From: Rhodanobacteraceae bacterium
Lineage (GTDB): Bacteria > Pseudomonadota > Gammaproteobacteria > Xanthomonadales > Rhodanobacteraceae
Direction: 5' to 3'
DNA: 64,000 nucleotides
NCBI GenBank assembly: GCA_021325475.1
Contig: JAJPHA010000044.1
Span: forward strand, 1 to 64,000
The translations under genes were made by a program, and so were the position numbers. Positions 8,191 through 18,614 of the stretch are shown piece after piece. The notes beneath the pieces are model-generated. The model saw only the letters and a program-made list of their open reading frames with translations, was not told the origin of the DNA and searched no databases. Position 1 is the first letter of the stretch; each line of letters starts with the position of its first letter.

Positions 8191-10094
8191 TCAGCGGGCT
8201 GCGACGAGTTTGCCGGAAGCGACCAGCGCGCAGATGCGGCGCACGTCGGCGTCCATCGTCCGGTCGCGCTGCATGAACGGGATTTCCTCGCGGATGCGGG
8301 CGAACGCCGCGCGCACGGCGCGGCCGGCGTGGAAATCCTCCTGCGCCGCCAGCGCCTGCATCAGCGCCGTCGCCTCGGCGCGGAACTGCGCGTGCTGCGG
8401 ATGTTCGGGCGACGGCGCGTTGCTCACTTTCGCCGCCAGCGCCTGCCAGTCGCCGCGCTGGGCGAGCGTGCGCGCGGCGTTGAGCATGTCCTGGCGGTAC
8501 TCGAGCGCCTGCGCCGCGGTATACATTTCCAGCGCCAGCACGTGGCCGAGATCCGCGGTCATCTCCAGCACATGGCGCGCCTCGTTCGCGCCCATCGACA
8601 CGTGATCCTCGGCATTCGCGCTGGTCGGAATCGAGTAGACGCTGGCCGGATGCGCGCGCGTGGCCAGATCGTTGACCAGCGCCGCCGCGGTGTACTGCAC
8701 GATCATGAAGCCGGAATCGGTGGCGTCCTCGTTGCCGATCAGGAACGCCGGCAGACCGTCGTTGGTGGCCGGATCGACGAGCTTGGCCAGACGCCGCTCC
8801 GAGATCGAGGCCAGCACCGGAATCGCGGCCTTGAGGTAGCTCATGGCGAGCGCCAGCGGCATGCCGTGGAAGTGCCCGGCGGAGATCACCCGATCCTCGA
8901 TCACGCGCGCGTCGCGGGCGTCGGGAAAGATCAGCGGATTGTCAGTGACGGCGTTGAGCTCGATGTCGATCACGCGCTCGGCCTGCGCCAGCGCGTCGCG
9001 CACCGCGCCATGCACCTGCGGGATGCAGCGCAGGCAATAGGCGTCTTGGGGCTGGTGCTTCTTGCCGCCCTTGAACGGCAGGAAGCGCGCGTAAAACGCC
9101 TCCTTGCCATGGCGCTGGTTCGGCGGCACGTACTCCCAGACGATGTCGAAGCGATGCGACCGATCGGCCGGATCGCGCCACGATTCCGCAAGCCAGGTGC
9201 GGAAGCGCGGCACCAGATGATAGGCGATGTCGGCGAGCGTCGATCCGTCCAGCAGGCGCCGCAGATTCGCCGCGGTCTGCACCTGACCCGGATGCGGGCG
9301 CAGCGCGTGCACTTCCGCGCGGAACGCCGAGGTGCGCCCGGCGAAGGCGTCCAGGGTCATCGCCGCGGCGAGATCGGCGGTGTCGAGCAGCATGGCCAGC
9401 CGCTCGAGCGCGAGCACGGCGGTGGCCAGCATCTGGGTGGTGCCGTTGTTGAGCGCGAGACCCTCCTTGAAGGACAACCGCAGCGGCGCGAGCCCGGCGC
9501 GCCGCAGCGCCTCGCCGCCCGGCAGGCGTTCGTCCGCGTACCACGCCTCGCCTTCGCCGAGCAGCACCAGCGCCAGATGCGACAACGACGCGAGATCGCC
9601 GCTCGCGCCGACCGAGCCTTTCTCCGGAATCACCGGAACGACGCCGCGATTGAGCAGCTCGGCGAGCGCCTGCAAGGTCGAGGCGCGGATGCCGGAGTGG
9701 CCGCGCAGCAGCGTGTTGATGCGGATCGCGAGCATGGCGCGCACGACCTCGGGCGCCAGCGGTGCGCCCACGCACACCGCGTGGGTGACCACGAGGTTGT
9801 GCTGCAACTCCTCGAGCAGCGTGCCGGTGCGCGCCTCCGGGTTGCCGCCGGGCAACTCGTCGCGCGCGCGGTGCGCGCCGAGCAGCTTGTCGGCATTGCT
9901 GCCGAAGCCGGTGGTGACGCCGTAGATCGGCTCGCCGCGCTGCACCTGATCGGCGAGGAAATCGGCCGCGCGCGCGACGCGCGCGAGCGCCTCCGGGGCG
10001 AGCCCGATCAGGGCCTCGCCGCGGGCGATCTGCCCCACCTGCCTGCGCGTCAGCGAGGCGCCGTCGAGCAGAATCACCGTTCGCGTCGGCGCAC

Positions 10095-10098
<4 letters not shown>
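8191..10098 (-). CDS. HAL/PAL-family aromatic amino acid ammonia-lyase (histidine-lyase-like, long form)
   Basis: A 635-residue enzyme that should eliminate ammonia from an aromatic amino acid through an MIO prosthetic group. The MIO tripeptide Ala-Ser-Gly is at residues 165-167 in [14 protein letters not shown]. The substrate-selectivity site reads [11 protein letters not shown]; its His resembles the Ser-His of histidine ammonia-lyases rather than the Phe-Leu of PAL. It is about 120 residues longer than HutH, mainly through an insertion around residues 300-365 containing [16 protein letters not shown]. The ATG overlaps the hisS stop (ATGA). No hutU, hutI or hutG genes lie nearby, so a simple histidine-degradation role is doubtful. 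Confidence 0.85.
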
Positions 10099-11471
<1,373 letters not shown>

Positions 11472-11535
11472 GGGGTCCTCGAAGACAGGCGGCGGCGGCC
11501 GCCGCAGGGGGCGCATAGCCTAGCAGATTGCGCGC

Positions 11536-11862
11536 TCAGCGCGTCCCGTCGAGCTCGCGCAGCAGATCGACGATGCGGACGAAGCGCTGGCCGAATTCGG
11601 TGAGCGAGTACTCCACTCGCGGCGGAATCTCGGCATACGCGGTGCGCGCCAGAATGCCGTAGCGCGCGAGCTTCTTCAGGCGTTCGGCCAGCACCTTGGC
11701 GCTCAACCCGGCGACGGCGTGCTCCATCGCGCCCGGCCGGTTGACGCCGCGACGCACGAGATCGAGCACCACCAGCGACCACTTGCAGCCGACCACGTCC
11801 TCGACCATGCGCAGCGTCGCCGGCGGCGTCTGCCCGCGCTCCTGGTTCATCCGCTGCGCCAT
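11536..11862 (-). CDS. HxlR-family winged-helix regulator
   Basis: A 108-residue DNA-binding protein. The HxlR signature is clear: VVGCKWSLVVLDLV, the recognition helix region LSAKVLAERLKKL, and the wing YSLTEFGQRF. Start chosen at the ATG of MAQRMNQ because GGAGG lies seven bases before it; a GTG 21 bp upstream is possible. It is divergent from a cytochrome P460 gene across about 100 bp, so that gene is its most likely target. HxlR proteins often sense electrophiles or redox stress; no conserved redox Cys beyond the one in VGCKWS is seen. Confidence 0.85.
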   Translation of the reverse strand: MAQRMNQERGQTPPATLRMVEDVVGCKWSLVVLDLVRRGVNRPGAMEHAVAGLSAKVLAERLKKLARYGILARTAYAEIPPRVEYSLTEFGQRFVRIVDLLRELDGTR

Positions 11863-11960
11863 CGCCAACCTCCGCGTCTCCACCCCACCGAAAAGTGCCC
11901 GCTGTCGGACGGAACACGGGCGCGCTATGGTGGCCGCACCAGTCTACTGCGGAGGCTCCC

Positions 11961-12440
11961 ATGAAGACACGCTTCGTCGGTATCGCACTCCTCCTCGCCG
12001 TCGGCGCGGCCGCGGCCGCCGCACCGAAGCCGGTGGCGTACCCGGAAGGCTATCGCAATTGGCGGCACGTCAAGAGCATGGTGATCGAACCCGGCCACGC
12101 ACTGTACGATTCGTTCGGCGGCATCCATCACCTGTACGCCAACGCCAAGGCGCTGCAAGGCTACCGGACCGGGCATTTCCCCGACGGCGCGGTGATCGTG
12201 TTCGACCTGCTCGAAGCGAACGCGGCCGATCACGCCATCGTCGAGGGCAGACGCAAGGTGCTCGGCGTGATGACCAGGGACTCGCACCGCTACGCCGCCA
12301 CCGGCGGCTGGGGGTTCGAGGGATTCGCCGAAGGCGACCGCAATCGGCGCGCCGTCGGCGACAACGCCGCGCAGGCCTGCTTCGCCTGCCACGCCGCGCA
12401 GCAGGCGCACGACTACGTGTTCAGCAGCGCGCGCGACTGA
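11961..12440 (+). CDS. Periplasmic cytochrome P460-family c-type cytochrome
   Basis: A 159-residue protein with a signal peptide (residues 1-23, ending AAAAAA) and a single haem-attachment motif CFACH at residues 140-144, close to the C-terminus as in the P460 fold. The YPEGYRNWRHVKSMVI start is typical of the family. GGAGG lies five bases before the ATG. Family members range from hydroxylamine- or NO-oxidising enzymes to cytochrome c'-beta that bind NO; which applies cannot be told here. It is divergent from an HxlR regulator. Confidence 0.85.
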   Translation: MKTRFVGIALLLAVGAAAAAAPKPVAYPEGYRNWRHVKSMVIEPGHALYDSFGGIHHLYANAKALQGYRTGHFPDGAVIVFDLLEANAADHAIVEGRRKVLGVMTRDSHRYAATGGWGFEGFAEGDRNRRAVGDNAAQACFACHAAQQAHDYVFSSARD

Positions 12441-12446
12441 AATCGG

Positions 12447-12475
12447 TTGCGCGCGAGGCGGGCCACGGCTACCAT
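12447..12475 (+). promoter_or_regulatory. Predicted sigma-70 promoter of tRNA-Pro
   Basis: TTGCGC (12447-12452) and TACCAT (12470-12475) are separated by 17 bp and end about 58 bp before the tRNA. Matches are partial but spacing is ideal, and no other start signal is seen in this gap. Confidence 0.5.
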
Positions 12476-12532
12476 ACGCGCCCTCCATGCGGCCGCTCCG
12501 CCCGACGCGGGTGCGGTGCGCAGGTCAGGACT

Positions 12533-12609
<77 letters not shown>

Positions 12610-12645
12610 GGTTCCTTCGCCGATCGCGACGAACCGATCCACGAA

Positions 12646-12674
12646 AAAACGCCCGGCCTCGCGCCGGGCGTTTT
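12646..12674. terminator. Bidirectional rho-independent terminator
   Basis: A 12-bp stem AAAACGCCCGGC / GCCGGGCGTTTT with a 5-nt loop. It has an A-run before and a T-run after, so it can stop both the tRNA transcript (plus) and the DUF3761 gene transcript (minus), which converge here. Confidence 0.9.
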
Positions 12675-12697
12675 CGTTTCTGCGATGCGCGGATCGG

Positions 12698-13459
12698 CTA
12701 CGGACCGCAATCCTTGCCGTGTGCCGGCCGGTTGCCGGCGGCCTTGGCGGAGGCTTCGCTCATGTAGGAGCCTTCCTTGGTCTTGCCGTACCACTCGTCG
12801 CCCTGGCAGTGATACACCTTCGAGCTCGAGTTGACCCAGACCAGGCCCGGACCGCCGCCGGCCTTCTGCTGGATCTGCGATGCCGGCGTCGGCGTCGCCG
12901 CGGCTGACGCCGGCGCGGCGGGCGTTGTGGGCGTGCTCGCCGGTTTCGGTGCGGGAGCGGATGCCGGCGGGGTCGGCGCGCTCGTCTTCGCGGCGCCGCC
13001 GGTCGCGGACTGGTCCAGCCATGTCGCCACGCCCTGATGCCCGCGGCAGGCGCCGCTGTGCGAGCTGCCGGTGTAGTACGTGCCGTCCTTGCACTTCGCG
13101 GTCGCTCCCGCCGGCGGACTGCCCGCCGCTGCGGAATCGCCGGCGGAGGCGGCCGTCGTCGATTTGGTCTTCGACGACGTCGTGCTCGCGCCGCTCTTGG
13201 ACTTGGCTTTGCCGATGCTGCCGCTCGCGGTCTGATTCGACGTGCCGCCGCTCGCGCCGGCCGGCGCCGCCGCGCCGCCGGATTTGTCGAGCCACTGCTT
13301 GACGCCCTGATGGCCCTTGCAGGCGCCCTTGTGCGAAGTTCCCGTGTAATACGTGCCGTCCTTGCATTCCGCCGTCGCCCCCGCGGGCGGATCCGCGAAC
13401 GCCGCCGTGGAGAACAGGGCGGCGACCCCCAACAACGTCGTGCAGAGCTTGGTCTTCAT
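12698..13459 (-). CDS. Secreted protein with two DUF3761 domains and a C-terminal two-Cys domain
   Basis: A 253-residue exported protein with a signal peptide at residues 1-22 (ending AAFA). Two DUF3761 copies follow, about residues 23-60 and 120-155. Each has PPAGATAxCKDGTYYTGxSHxGAC and HQGV..WLD, with two conserved cysteines. Ser/Thr/Lys-rich and Pro/Ala/Thr-rich linkers separate them. The last 45 residues form another small module (SSKVYHCQGDEWYGKTKEGSYMSE...GKDC) with two cysteines. Single-copy DUF3761 proteins are common in Burkholderiales and Lysobacterales; the duplication is less usual. Function unknown. Confidence 0.85.
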   Translation of the reverse strand: MKTKLCTTLLGVAALFSTAAFADPPAGATAECKDGTYYTGTSHKGACKGHQGVKQWLDKSGGAAAPAGASGGTSNQTASGSIGKAKSKSGASTTSSKTKSTTAASAGDSAAAGSPPAGATAKCKDGTYYTGSSHSGACRGHQGVATWLDQSATGGAAKTSAPTPPASAPAPKPASTPTTPAAPASAAATPTPASQIQQKAGGGPGLVWVNSSSKVYHCQGDEWYGKTKEGSYMSEASAKAAGNRPAHGKDCGP

Positions 13460-13566
13460 TGCGATCTCCCGGATTGGGTGAACGTCATCGTCGCGCGGCG
13501 CCGGCCACGCGCCCGCCGCAAGCATCCTCGCCCGCCGCGGGACTGTCAATGCGACGTCCGCGCCGC

Positions 13567-14622
13567 TCACACGCCGGCGATCACCTGCCAGCCGCAACGA
13601 TCGAACACCCACAGCCCGGGTTCGGCGCGGCCGAGCTTGACGAAGCCGGCGCGCCAATCGCCGCGCTCGCGCAACGGCAAGGACAGCGCGACCTCGTCGG
13701 CGCCGCGACGCACCTCGGCGACGGCGAGCGTCGCCTCGCCCACCGCGTCGCGCACCGGCAGCGAACCCGCCAGCGCCTCGAGCGCAATCGTGGCGCGCAC
13801 GCCGTCGGCGATGCCGCCTTCGAGCACGAGGAAAACCATGTGGCCGCGCGGACTGCGGCCGTAGGCGCGCACGTCGATGCGGATGCGCAAGCGACCGTCC
13901 GGCTCGATGCGCGCCTGCAGCGGATGCGCCGGCTGCGGCGCGAGCGGCAACGCAACCCGGCGGTACCGTTCCTCGGCCTGCGCGTAGCGCAGGAAGCGGC
14001 GCCGGCTCAAGCGCATCTGGCTCGCGTGCGCCTCGATCGCCGCCCGCTTGCGTTCGCGCTGGAGCGCATCGAGCGGCACGACCACCGCGTCTTCCCCCGC
14101 CGGACCGCCGCCGTGCACGGCGAACGCCAGCATGCGCACGGCGCGCGGCGCCGCCGCCAGTGCCGCATGCGCGAGCAGGAACGCGGCGCTGTGATCGGGA
14201 TGGCGGTCGCGGATGTCCGGCACGACCAGCAGATCGGGCGCGAACCCGGCGAGCTCCGCTCGCAGCGCGTTCGGCGCCGTCGCCTCGCGACGCATCAGCA
14301 GATCGGTGATGCCGAGATCCGGCAGGCCGAGAAACCGCATCGCCTCCGGCGCGAGACCGAGCACACGCATCGCCGCCTCCGCCTCGGCGCGACGGCGCGC
14401 GCCCCAACGCGCGCGATCGGCGGCGGCGATGCGCCAGCGTTTCTCGATGACGCGCTGCGGCCAGGGATTGTTGTCGCCGTCGGTGAGCACCAGCACGCGC
14501 ACGGCGGCGCCGGCGGCGAGCGCGGCCTGCAGCAGGCCGCCGGCGGCGATGGATTCGTCGTCCGGATGCGGCGCGATCATCAGCACGCGTTCGCGTGCCG
14601 AGAACGTGAGGGTGTCGTTCAA
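13567..14622 (-). CDS. PIG-L family deacetylase
   Basis: A 351-residue zinc-dependent LmbE/PIG-L protein. The metal motif is APHPDDES (residues 17-24), with the second site DRHPDHSAA near residue 130; these act on N-acetylglucosaminyl groups of lipids or small molecules. No ATG fits upstream of the conserved strand. I take the TTG at 14622 because it overlaps the glycosyltransferase stop (TTGA). The C-terminal 110 residues form a beta-rich extra region of unknown role. Its pairing with a PMT-family glycosyltransferase suggests both act on the same glycan or glycolipid. This is inferred from context. Confidence 0.8.
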   Translation of the reverse strand: MNDTLTFSARERVLMIAPHPDDESIAAGGLLQAALAAGAAVRVLVLTDGDNNPWPQRVIEKRWRIAAADRARWGARRRAEAEAAMRVLGLAPEAMRFLGLPDLGITDLLMRREATAPNALRAELAGFAPDLLVVPDIRDRHPDHSAAFLLAHAALAAAPRAVRMLAFAVHGGGPAGEDAVVVPLDALQRERKRAAIEAHASQMRLSRRRFLRYAQAEERYRRVALPLAPQPAHPLQARIEPDGRLRIRIDVRAYGRSPRGHMVFLVLEGGIADGVRATIALEALAGSLPVRDAVGEATLAVAEVRRGADEVALSLPLRERGDWRAGFVKLGRAEPGLWVFDRCGWQVIAGV

Positions 14623-16283
14623 GGCCGCGGCACCGGTTCGGTCATGACCTCGTCCGGCAGCGGCGCGAAGCCGCGTTCGACGGCCTGCGCCCAGACCACG
14701 GCGAGATGCGCATACGCCGCCGCCGGCACGAAGCGGTGCGTCCCGGCGGCGAGTTCGCGCGCGCCGGTGTACGGCGTGCCGTCGAGCGTGCCGCGCACCG
14801 CGGCGCCGTCGTCGATCACCACGTAGCGCGCGGGAATCGCGAGCGTGAAGTCGATCGGCACGCCCGCCTCGGTCGCCGGCAGGCGTTGGCCGGCCACGCG
14901 GATGTGCCGGGTCACGGCCAGGTAATTGCCTTCGGCGAACGCCTTGTCCGCGCCCGGCAGGCGATCGAAGATGCCGACCGCCGTGCCGGTGGCGGCAAGC
15001 CGTTCGGGGACATCGTCCGGGATGAGGCCGAGGCGCATGCGCGTCAGGGTAATGCCTTCCAGGGCGTAATAAAACGGTCGCGGTCGGAAGATCGCCTCGC
15101 CCTTGGTATCCATCACCCACTGGCCGCGATCGGTGAGCCGGAGGAGGTCGCCGACGGTTTGCACCTGCCACCGCGTGCAGTCCTTCCACGGCTGGTAATA
15201 CGCGAGCAGCAGCACCAGTTCCAGCGTCAGCGGCGCGAGCAGCGGCCAGCGTCGCCCGCCACCCGCGCGCGACAGGCGATGCAACACGGCCGCGGCAAAG
15301 ATCGCCGCGAACGGCACGAACGGCAGCCGATCCTGACGCGGCACCAGCGGCCAGTAGCTGAGCAGCGCGGTCAGATAGAACGCCGCCGCGAGCAGCACGA
15401 AGGCGCGCTTGGCGCCGAGTTCCGGCTCCGCAGCGCCGCGGACCAGCCGATCGCCGAGCGCGAGCAGCAACGGCAGGCTGAGCGGGAACAGGAGAAGACG
15501 CAGGCTTTCCTGGTGCCCGCGGCCGAGTCCCGGCACGACATTGTGTACAAATACACAATACACCATCTCGTCCCAGGCACCGGCCAGGCGGAAGCCGAGC
15601 GCGATCAGCCCCGGCACCAGCGCGAAGCCGGCGACGAGCGCGCCGCCGGTCCGGGCCAGTTCCCGCAGCGGCAGGCGCTGCCGGGCCAGCGCCTGCAAGG
15701 CCAACACGGCGAGCGCGGCCAGGATCGCCGTCAAGAGCAGCAACAGACTCTTCAACGACACCGCCGCGGCGGCGCCGGCGAGTACGCCGACCGCGAACGC
15801 CCGGCGCACCGTGGGCTGGCCCTCGATCGCCACCAGGATCGTGGCCAGCCACAGCGGCGCCCAGCCGTCGTCGGTGCGGTACTGCGTCGAGAGCACGAAG
15901 AAGTCCGGATACAGCGCGGTCAGCAGCATGCCCCACACGCCGACCTCGCGCGAAAACAGCGTGCGGCCGATGCGATACGTGCACCACAGCGCGAGCGCAT
16001 ACCAGGGAATCACCGCCAGCCGCATCCAGTGCAGCACGTCGCCGCGCTCGCCGATCAGCGCGAGCAGCGGCGCGCTCAGGAACTGGAACAGCGGCGCGTG
16101 ATTGTCGAACACGTCGCGGTACGGCAGCAGTCCGGCGGTCCAGGCCCAGACCACGTGCAGGTGCTGCGGCTCGTCGGTGTTGACGCGCAGATGCCAGGCG
16201 AACAGCACGCGCAGCGCGCACAGCGCCGCGAGGGCGAGCCACAACGGGCGCAGGCGCGGATCGCGCGCATCGCGTAGCAACAT
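14619..16283 (-). CDS. PMT/ArnT-like (GT39-type) membrane glycosyltransferase
   Basis: A 554-residue polytopic protein with about 9-11 membrane helices in the first 390 residues. The first periplasmic loop has the Asp-Glu pair typical of GT-C enzymes (RVNTDEPQHLH near residue 33), and a later loop carries YRTDDGW. A soluble C-terminal domain of about 170 residues follows. GT-C enzymes use polyprenyl-phosphate sugars; acceptor unknown. The start is uncertain: 16283 or an ATG at 16334, neither with a good ribosome site. It follows argH by about 90 bp in the same direction, with no terminator seen, so it may be the distal part of the arg transcript. Confidence 0.75.
   Translation of the reverse strand: MLLRDARDPRLRPLWLALAALCALRVLFAWHLRVNTDEPQHLHVVWAWTAGLLPYRDVFDNHAPLFQFLSAPLLALIGERGDVLHWMRLAVIPWYALALWCTYRIGRTLFSREVGVWGMLLTALYPDFFVLSTQYRTDDGWAPLWLATILVAIEGQPTVRRAFAVGVLAGAAAAVSLKSLLLLLTAILAALAVLALQALARQRLPLRELARTGGALVAGFALVPGLIALGFRLAGAWDEMVYCVFVHNVVPGLGRGHQESLRLLLFPLSLPLLLALGDRLVRGAAEPELGAKRAFVLLAAAFYLTALLSYWPLVPRQDRLPFVPFAAIFAAAVLHRLSRAGGGRRWPLLAPLTLELVLLLAYYQPWKDCTRWQVQTVGDLLRLTDRGQWVMDTKGEAIFRPRPFYYALEGITLTRMRLGLIPDDVPERLAATGTAVGIFDRLPGADKAFAEGNYLAVTRHIRVAGQRLPATEAGVPIDFTLAIPARYVVIDDGAAVRGTLDGTPYTGARELAAGTHRFVPAAAYAHLAVVWAQAVERGFAPLPDEVMTEPVPRP
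15540..15559. repeat. AT-rich 8-bp inverted repeat inside the glycosyltransferase gene
   Basis: ATTGTGTA-CAAA-TACACAAT is a perfect hairpin in an otherwise GC-rich gene and encodes part of VYCVFVHN. It belongs to a set of AT-rich codon islands described under findings. Confidence 0.8.
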
Positions 16284-16375
16284 CGGACCGGGCAGGGTTG
16301 TCGGACGGGCGGCGTCAGGATCGTTGCGCCGCATTAAGCGTAGCTGAAACGCCGCCGCCTTGGCGATCCGGGGCG

Positions 16376-17671
16376 TCAGGATTCGAGCGCCGCCAGCCGT
16401 GCGTGCAAGACCTCGAGCATCGGTGCCGCCGCCGCTCCCGGCGAGACGCGCGCGGCGAGACTCGCCTCCGGCGTGCGTCCGGCGAAGTCCGTCGCCGGTG
16501 TCGCCGCGGTCCGGCGATAGGCGGCGCGGAACGGCTCGCCGGCGAGCGCGCGTTCGATGGCGACGTCGGTGGCGTACAGCGCCGGTTCGATCGCCGCGCG
16601 CATCGCCGGCGCATGCCACTGCAACCGCGCCAGCAGGTCCGCGACCAGCGCGAGCGCCTCCAGACCGCGGCCGAAGCCGCGCAGCAGCGGGCCCTTGCTC
16701 GCCTGCAGATCGCGCTGGTAGCCGGACGGCAGCGACAGCAGCGCCTCGATCTCGCCGCGCGCGGCGGCAACCGTCGCATGACTCGCACGCAGCAGCTCGA
16801 CGACATCCGGATTGCACTTGTTCGGCATCAGCGAGGAGCCGGTGACGTATTCCGGCGGCAGCGCGACGAAACCGAACTCGGCGGTGGTGAACAGGCTGAG
16901 GTCCCAGGCCAGGCGACGCACGTCGAGCAAGGCCGACGCCAGCGCCTCGAGCGCGGCGATCTCGTACTTGCCGCGCGCGAGCTGCGCGGCGACCGGCGAG
17001 ACCTGCATGCGCGCGAAGCCGAGCGCGCGCGTGGTGAACTCGCGATCGAGCGGCAGATTGACGCCGTACCCGGCGGCGGTGCCGAGCGGATTGGCGTCGA
17101 TCCAGGCGCGGGTGTCGCGCGCGCGCGCGGCGTCGTCGATGAAGCTCTCGGCGAAACCGGCGAACCACATCGCCGTGGAGGAAACCACCGCGCGTTGCAG
17201 ATGGGTGTAGCCCGGCAGCGGCAACGCCGGTTGCGCCGCGCGCGCAAGGCACACGCGCGCGATCGCGCGACACTGCGCCACAAGCTCCGCCAGCCGCGCC
17301 TTCAGCCACAGGCGCGTGGCGACCAGCACCTGGTCGTTGCGGCTGCGTCCGGTGTGCAGCTTGCGGCCGGTGTCGCCGAGGCGCTCGGTCAGGCGCGCCT
17401 CGATCGCCGAATGGCCGTCCTCGTAGCGCGCATCGAGCACGAACCGGCCGCCGCGGAAATCCTCGGCAAGCGCCGCGAGCTCGTGCGCGAGCGCGGCGGC
17501 CTCCTCGGCCGACAGCACGCCGATCCGGGCGAGGCCCGCGACGTGCGCCTCGCTCGCGGCGATGTCGTGCAGGAAGAACTCGCGATCGAGCACGACGTCG
17601 TCGCCGGCGAGGAAGCGCTGGATGCGCGCATCGACCGCGCTGTCGGGTTTCTGCCAGAGCAGATCAGTCAT
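16376..17671 (-). CDS. argH: Argininosuccinate lyase
   Basis: A 431-residue member of the fumarase/aspartase superfamily, cleaving argininosuccinate to arginine and fumarate, the last step of arginine synthesis. The signature [11 protein letters not shown] (near residue 280) and [10 protein letters not shown] (near 107) are intact. The ATG of MTDLLWQKP overlaps the end of argC by 8 bp; a TTG six bases upstream is less likely. It is the final dedicated gene of the minus-strand arg operon. It is shorter at the C-terminus than E. coli ArgH, as in other Xanthomonadales. Confidence 0.95.
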   Translation of the reverse strand: MTDLLWQKPDSAVDARIQRFLAGDDVVLDREFFLHDIAASEAHVAGLARIGVLSAEEAAALAHELAALAEDFRGGRFVLDARYEDGHSAIEARLTERLGDTGRKLHTGRSRNDQVLVATRLWLKARLAELVAQCRAIARVCLARAAQPALPLPGYTHLQRAVVSSTAMWFAGFAESFIDDAARARDTRAWIDANPLGTAAGYGVNLPLDREFTTRALGFARMQVSPVAAQLARGKYEIAALEALASALLDVRRLAWDLSLFTTAEFGFVALPPEYVTGSSLMPNKCNPDVVELLRASHATVAAARGEIEALLSLPSGYQRDLQASKGPLLRGFGRGLEALALVADLLARLQWHAPAMRAAIEPALYATDVAIERALAGEPFRAAYRRTAATPATDFAGRTPEASLAARVSPGAAAAPMLEVLHARLAALES

Positions 17672-18614
17672 GCGCAATGCCCTCCCACTCGTCGCCGCCG
17701 AGCGCGCGATTGAGATTCTGCAACGCCTGCGTCGCCGCGCCCTTGAGCAGATTGTCGAGCACCGCGACGACCACCGCGCGGCGGCCGTCCGCGGCCACGG
17801 CGAAGCCGCCGATCTCGGCGTGATGGCGGCCGGCGACGCGGCTCAGCCACGGCGCCTCGTCGCGCACCCGCACCAGCGGCTCGCCGGCGTAGAACGCACG
17901 GTAGCGCTCGCCGAGCGCCGCGGCATCGGTCGGCTCGGTCAGGCGCAGATTGACGGTGACGGAAAGGCCGCGGAAGTGCGGCGCCACGTGCGGCAGGAAT
18001 TCGACCGGCCGACCGAGCCGGTGCGTCACCTCGCGCTCGTGCAGGTGCCCGACCAGCGCGTACGGCAGCAGATTGTCGCGCAGCTTGACCGGATCGTTGC
18101 GGTCCGACGGCGTCGTGCCGGCGCCGGAATGGCCGGACACGCCGAAGCACACCGGCGGTGCAGCGAGCGCATCCCTGAGCGGCGCCAGCGCGAGCTGCAT
18201 CGCTGTGGCGTAGCAGCCCGGATTGCTGATCCGGCGCTGCCCGGCGTAGCGGGCGCGGGTCAGCTCCGGCAGGCCGTAGTACCAGCGTTCGTCGAAACGG
18301 AAGTCCGCCGACAAATCCACAATGATGCATTGTGGATTCTGCCGCATCACCGCGTCCGCAACCGGCGCCGCCAGGCCGTTCGGCAGCGCCAGCACCAGCG
18401 CATCGACCGCGCGCGCGGCGACCGCCTCCGCGTCGAGCGCCTCGTAGGCGAGCGCGCCGGGGAACTCGGCCACGTGCTCGGCGACGCGCCGCCCGGCCAG
18501 CTCGCGCGAGGCGACGAACGCCAGCTCCAGGCGCGGATGCCGCGCCAGCAGGCGGATCAGCTCCGCGCCGACGTACCCCCTGGCGCCGACGATGCCGACC
18601 GACTTGCGCCTCAT
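17664..18614 (-). CDS. argC: N-acetyl-gamma-glutamyl-phosphate reductase
   Basis: A 316-residue NADPH-dependent reductase, third step of arginine synthesis. The nucleotide-binding [17 protein letters not shown] is at the N-terminus, the catalytic Cys lies in SNPGCYATA (near residue 135), and the substrate region has GVSGHSGAG. The ATG overlaps the argB stop (ATGA) and the 3' end overlaps argH, so the operon is tightly coupled. A perfect AT-rich hairpin lies inside the gene at 18314-18338. Confidence 0.95.
   Translation of the reverse strand: MRRKSVGIVGARGYVGAELIRLLARHPRLELAFVASRELAGRRVAEHVAEFPGALAYEALDAEAVAARAVDALVLALPNGLAAPVADAVMRQNPQCIIVDLSADFRFDERWYYGLPELTRARYAGQRRISNPGCYATAMQLALAPLRDALAAPPVCFGVSGHSGAGTTPSDRNDPVKLRDNLLPYALVGHLHEREVTHRLGRPVEFLPHVAPHFRGLSVTVNLRLTEPTDAAALGERYRAFYAGEPLVRVRDEAPWLSRVAGRHHAEIGGFAVAADGRRAVVVAVLDNLLKGAATQALQNLNRALGGDEWEGIAHD
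18314..18338. repeat. Perfect 11-bp inverted repeat inside argC
   Basis: AATCCACAATG and CATTGTGGATT flank a 3-nt loop. In coding sense it spans residues around [10 protein letters not shown]. It is the longest perfect palindrome I noticed inside a core gene here, and is AT-rich against a GC-rich background. It could form a hairpin in the arg mRNA. Confidence 0.85.
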
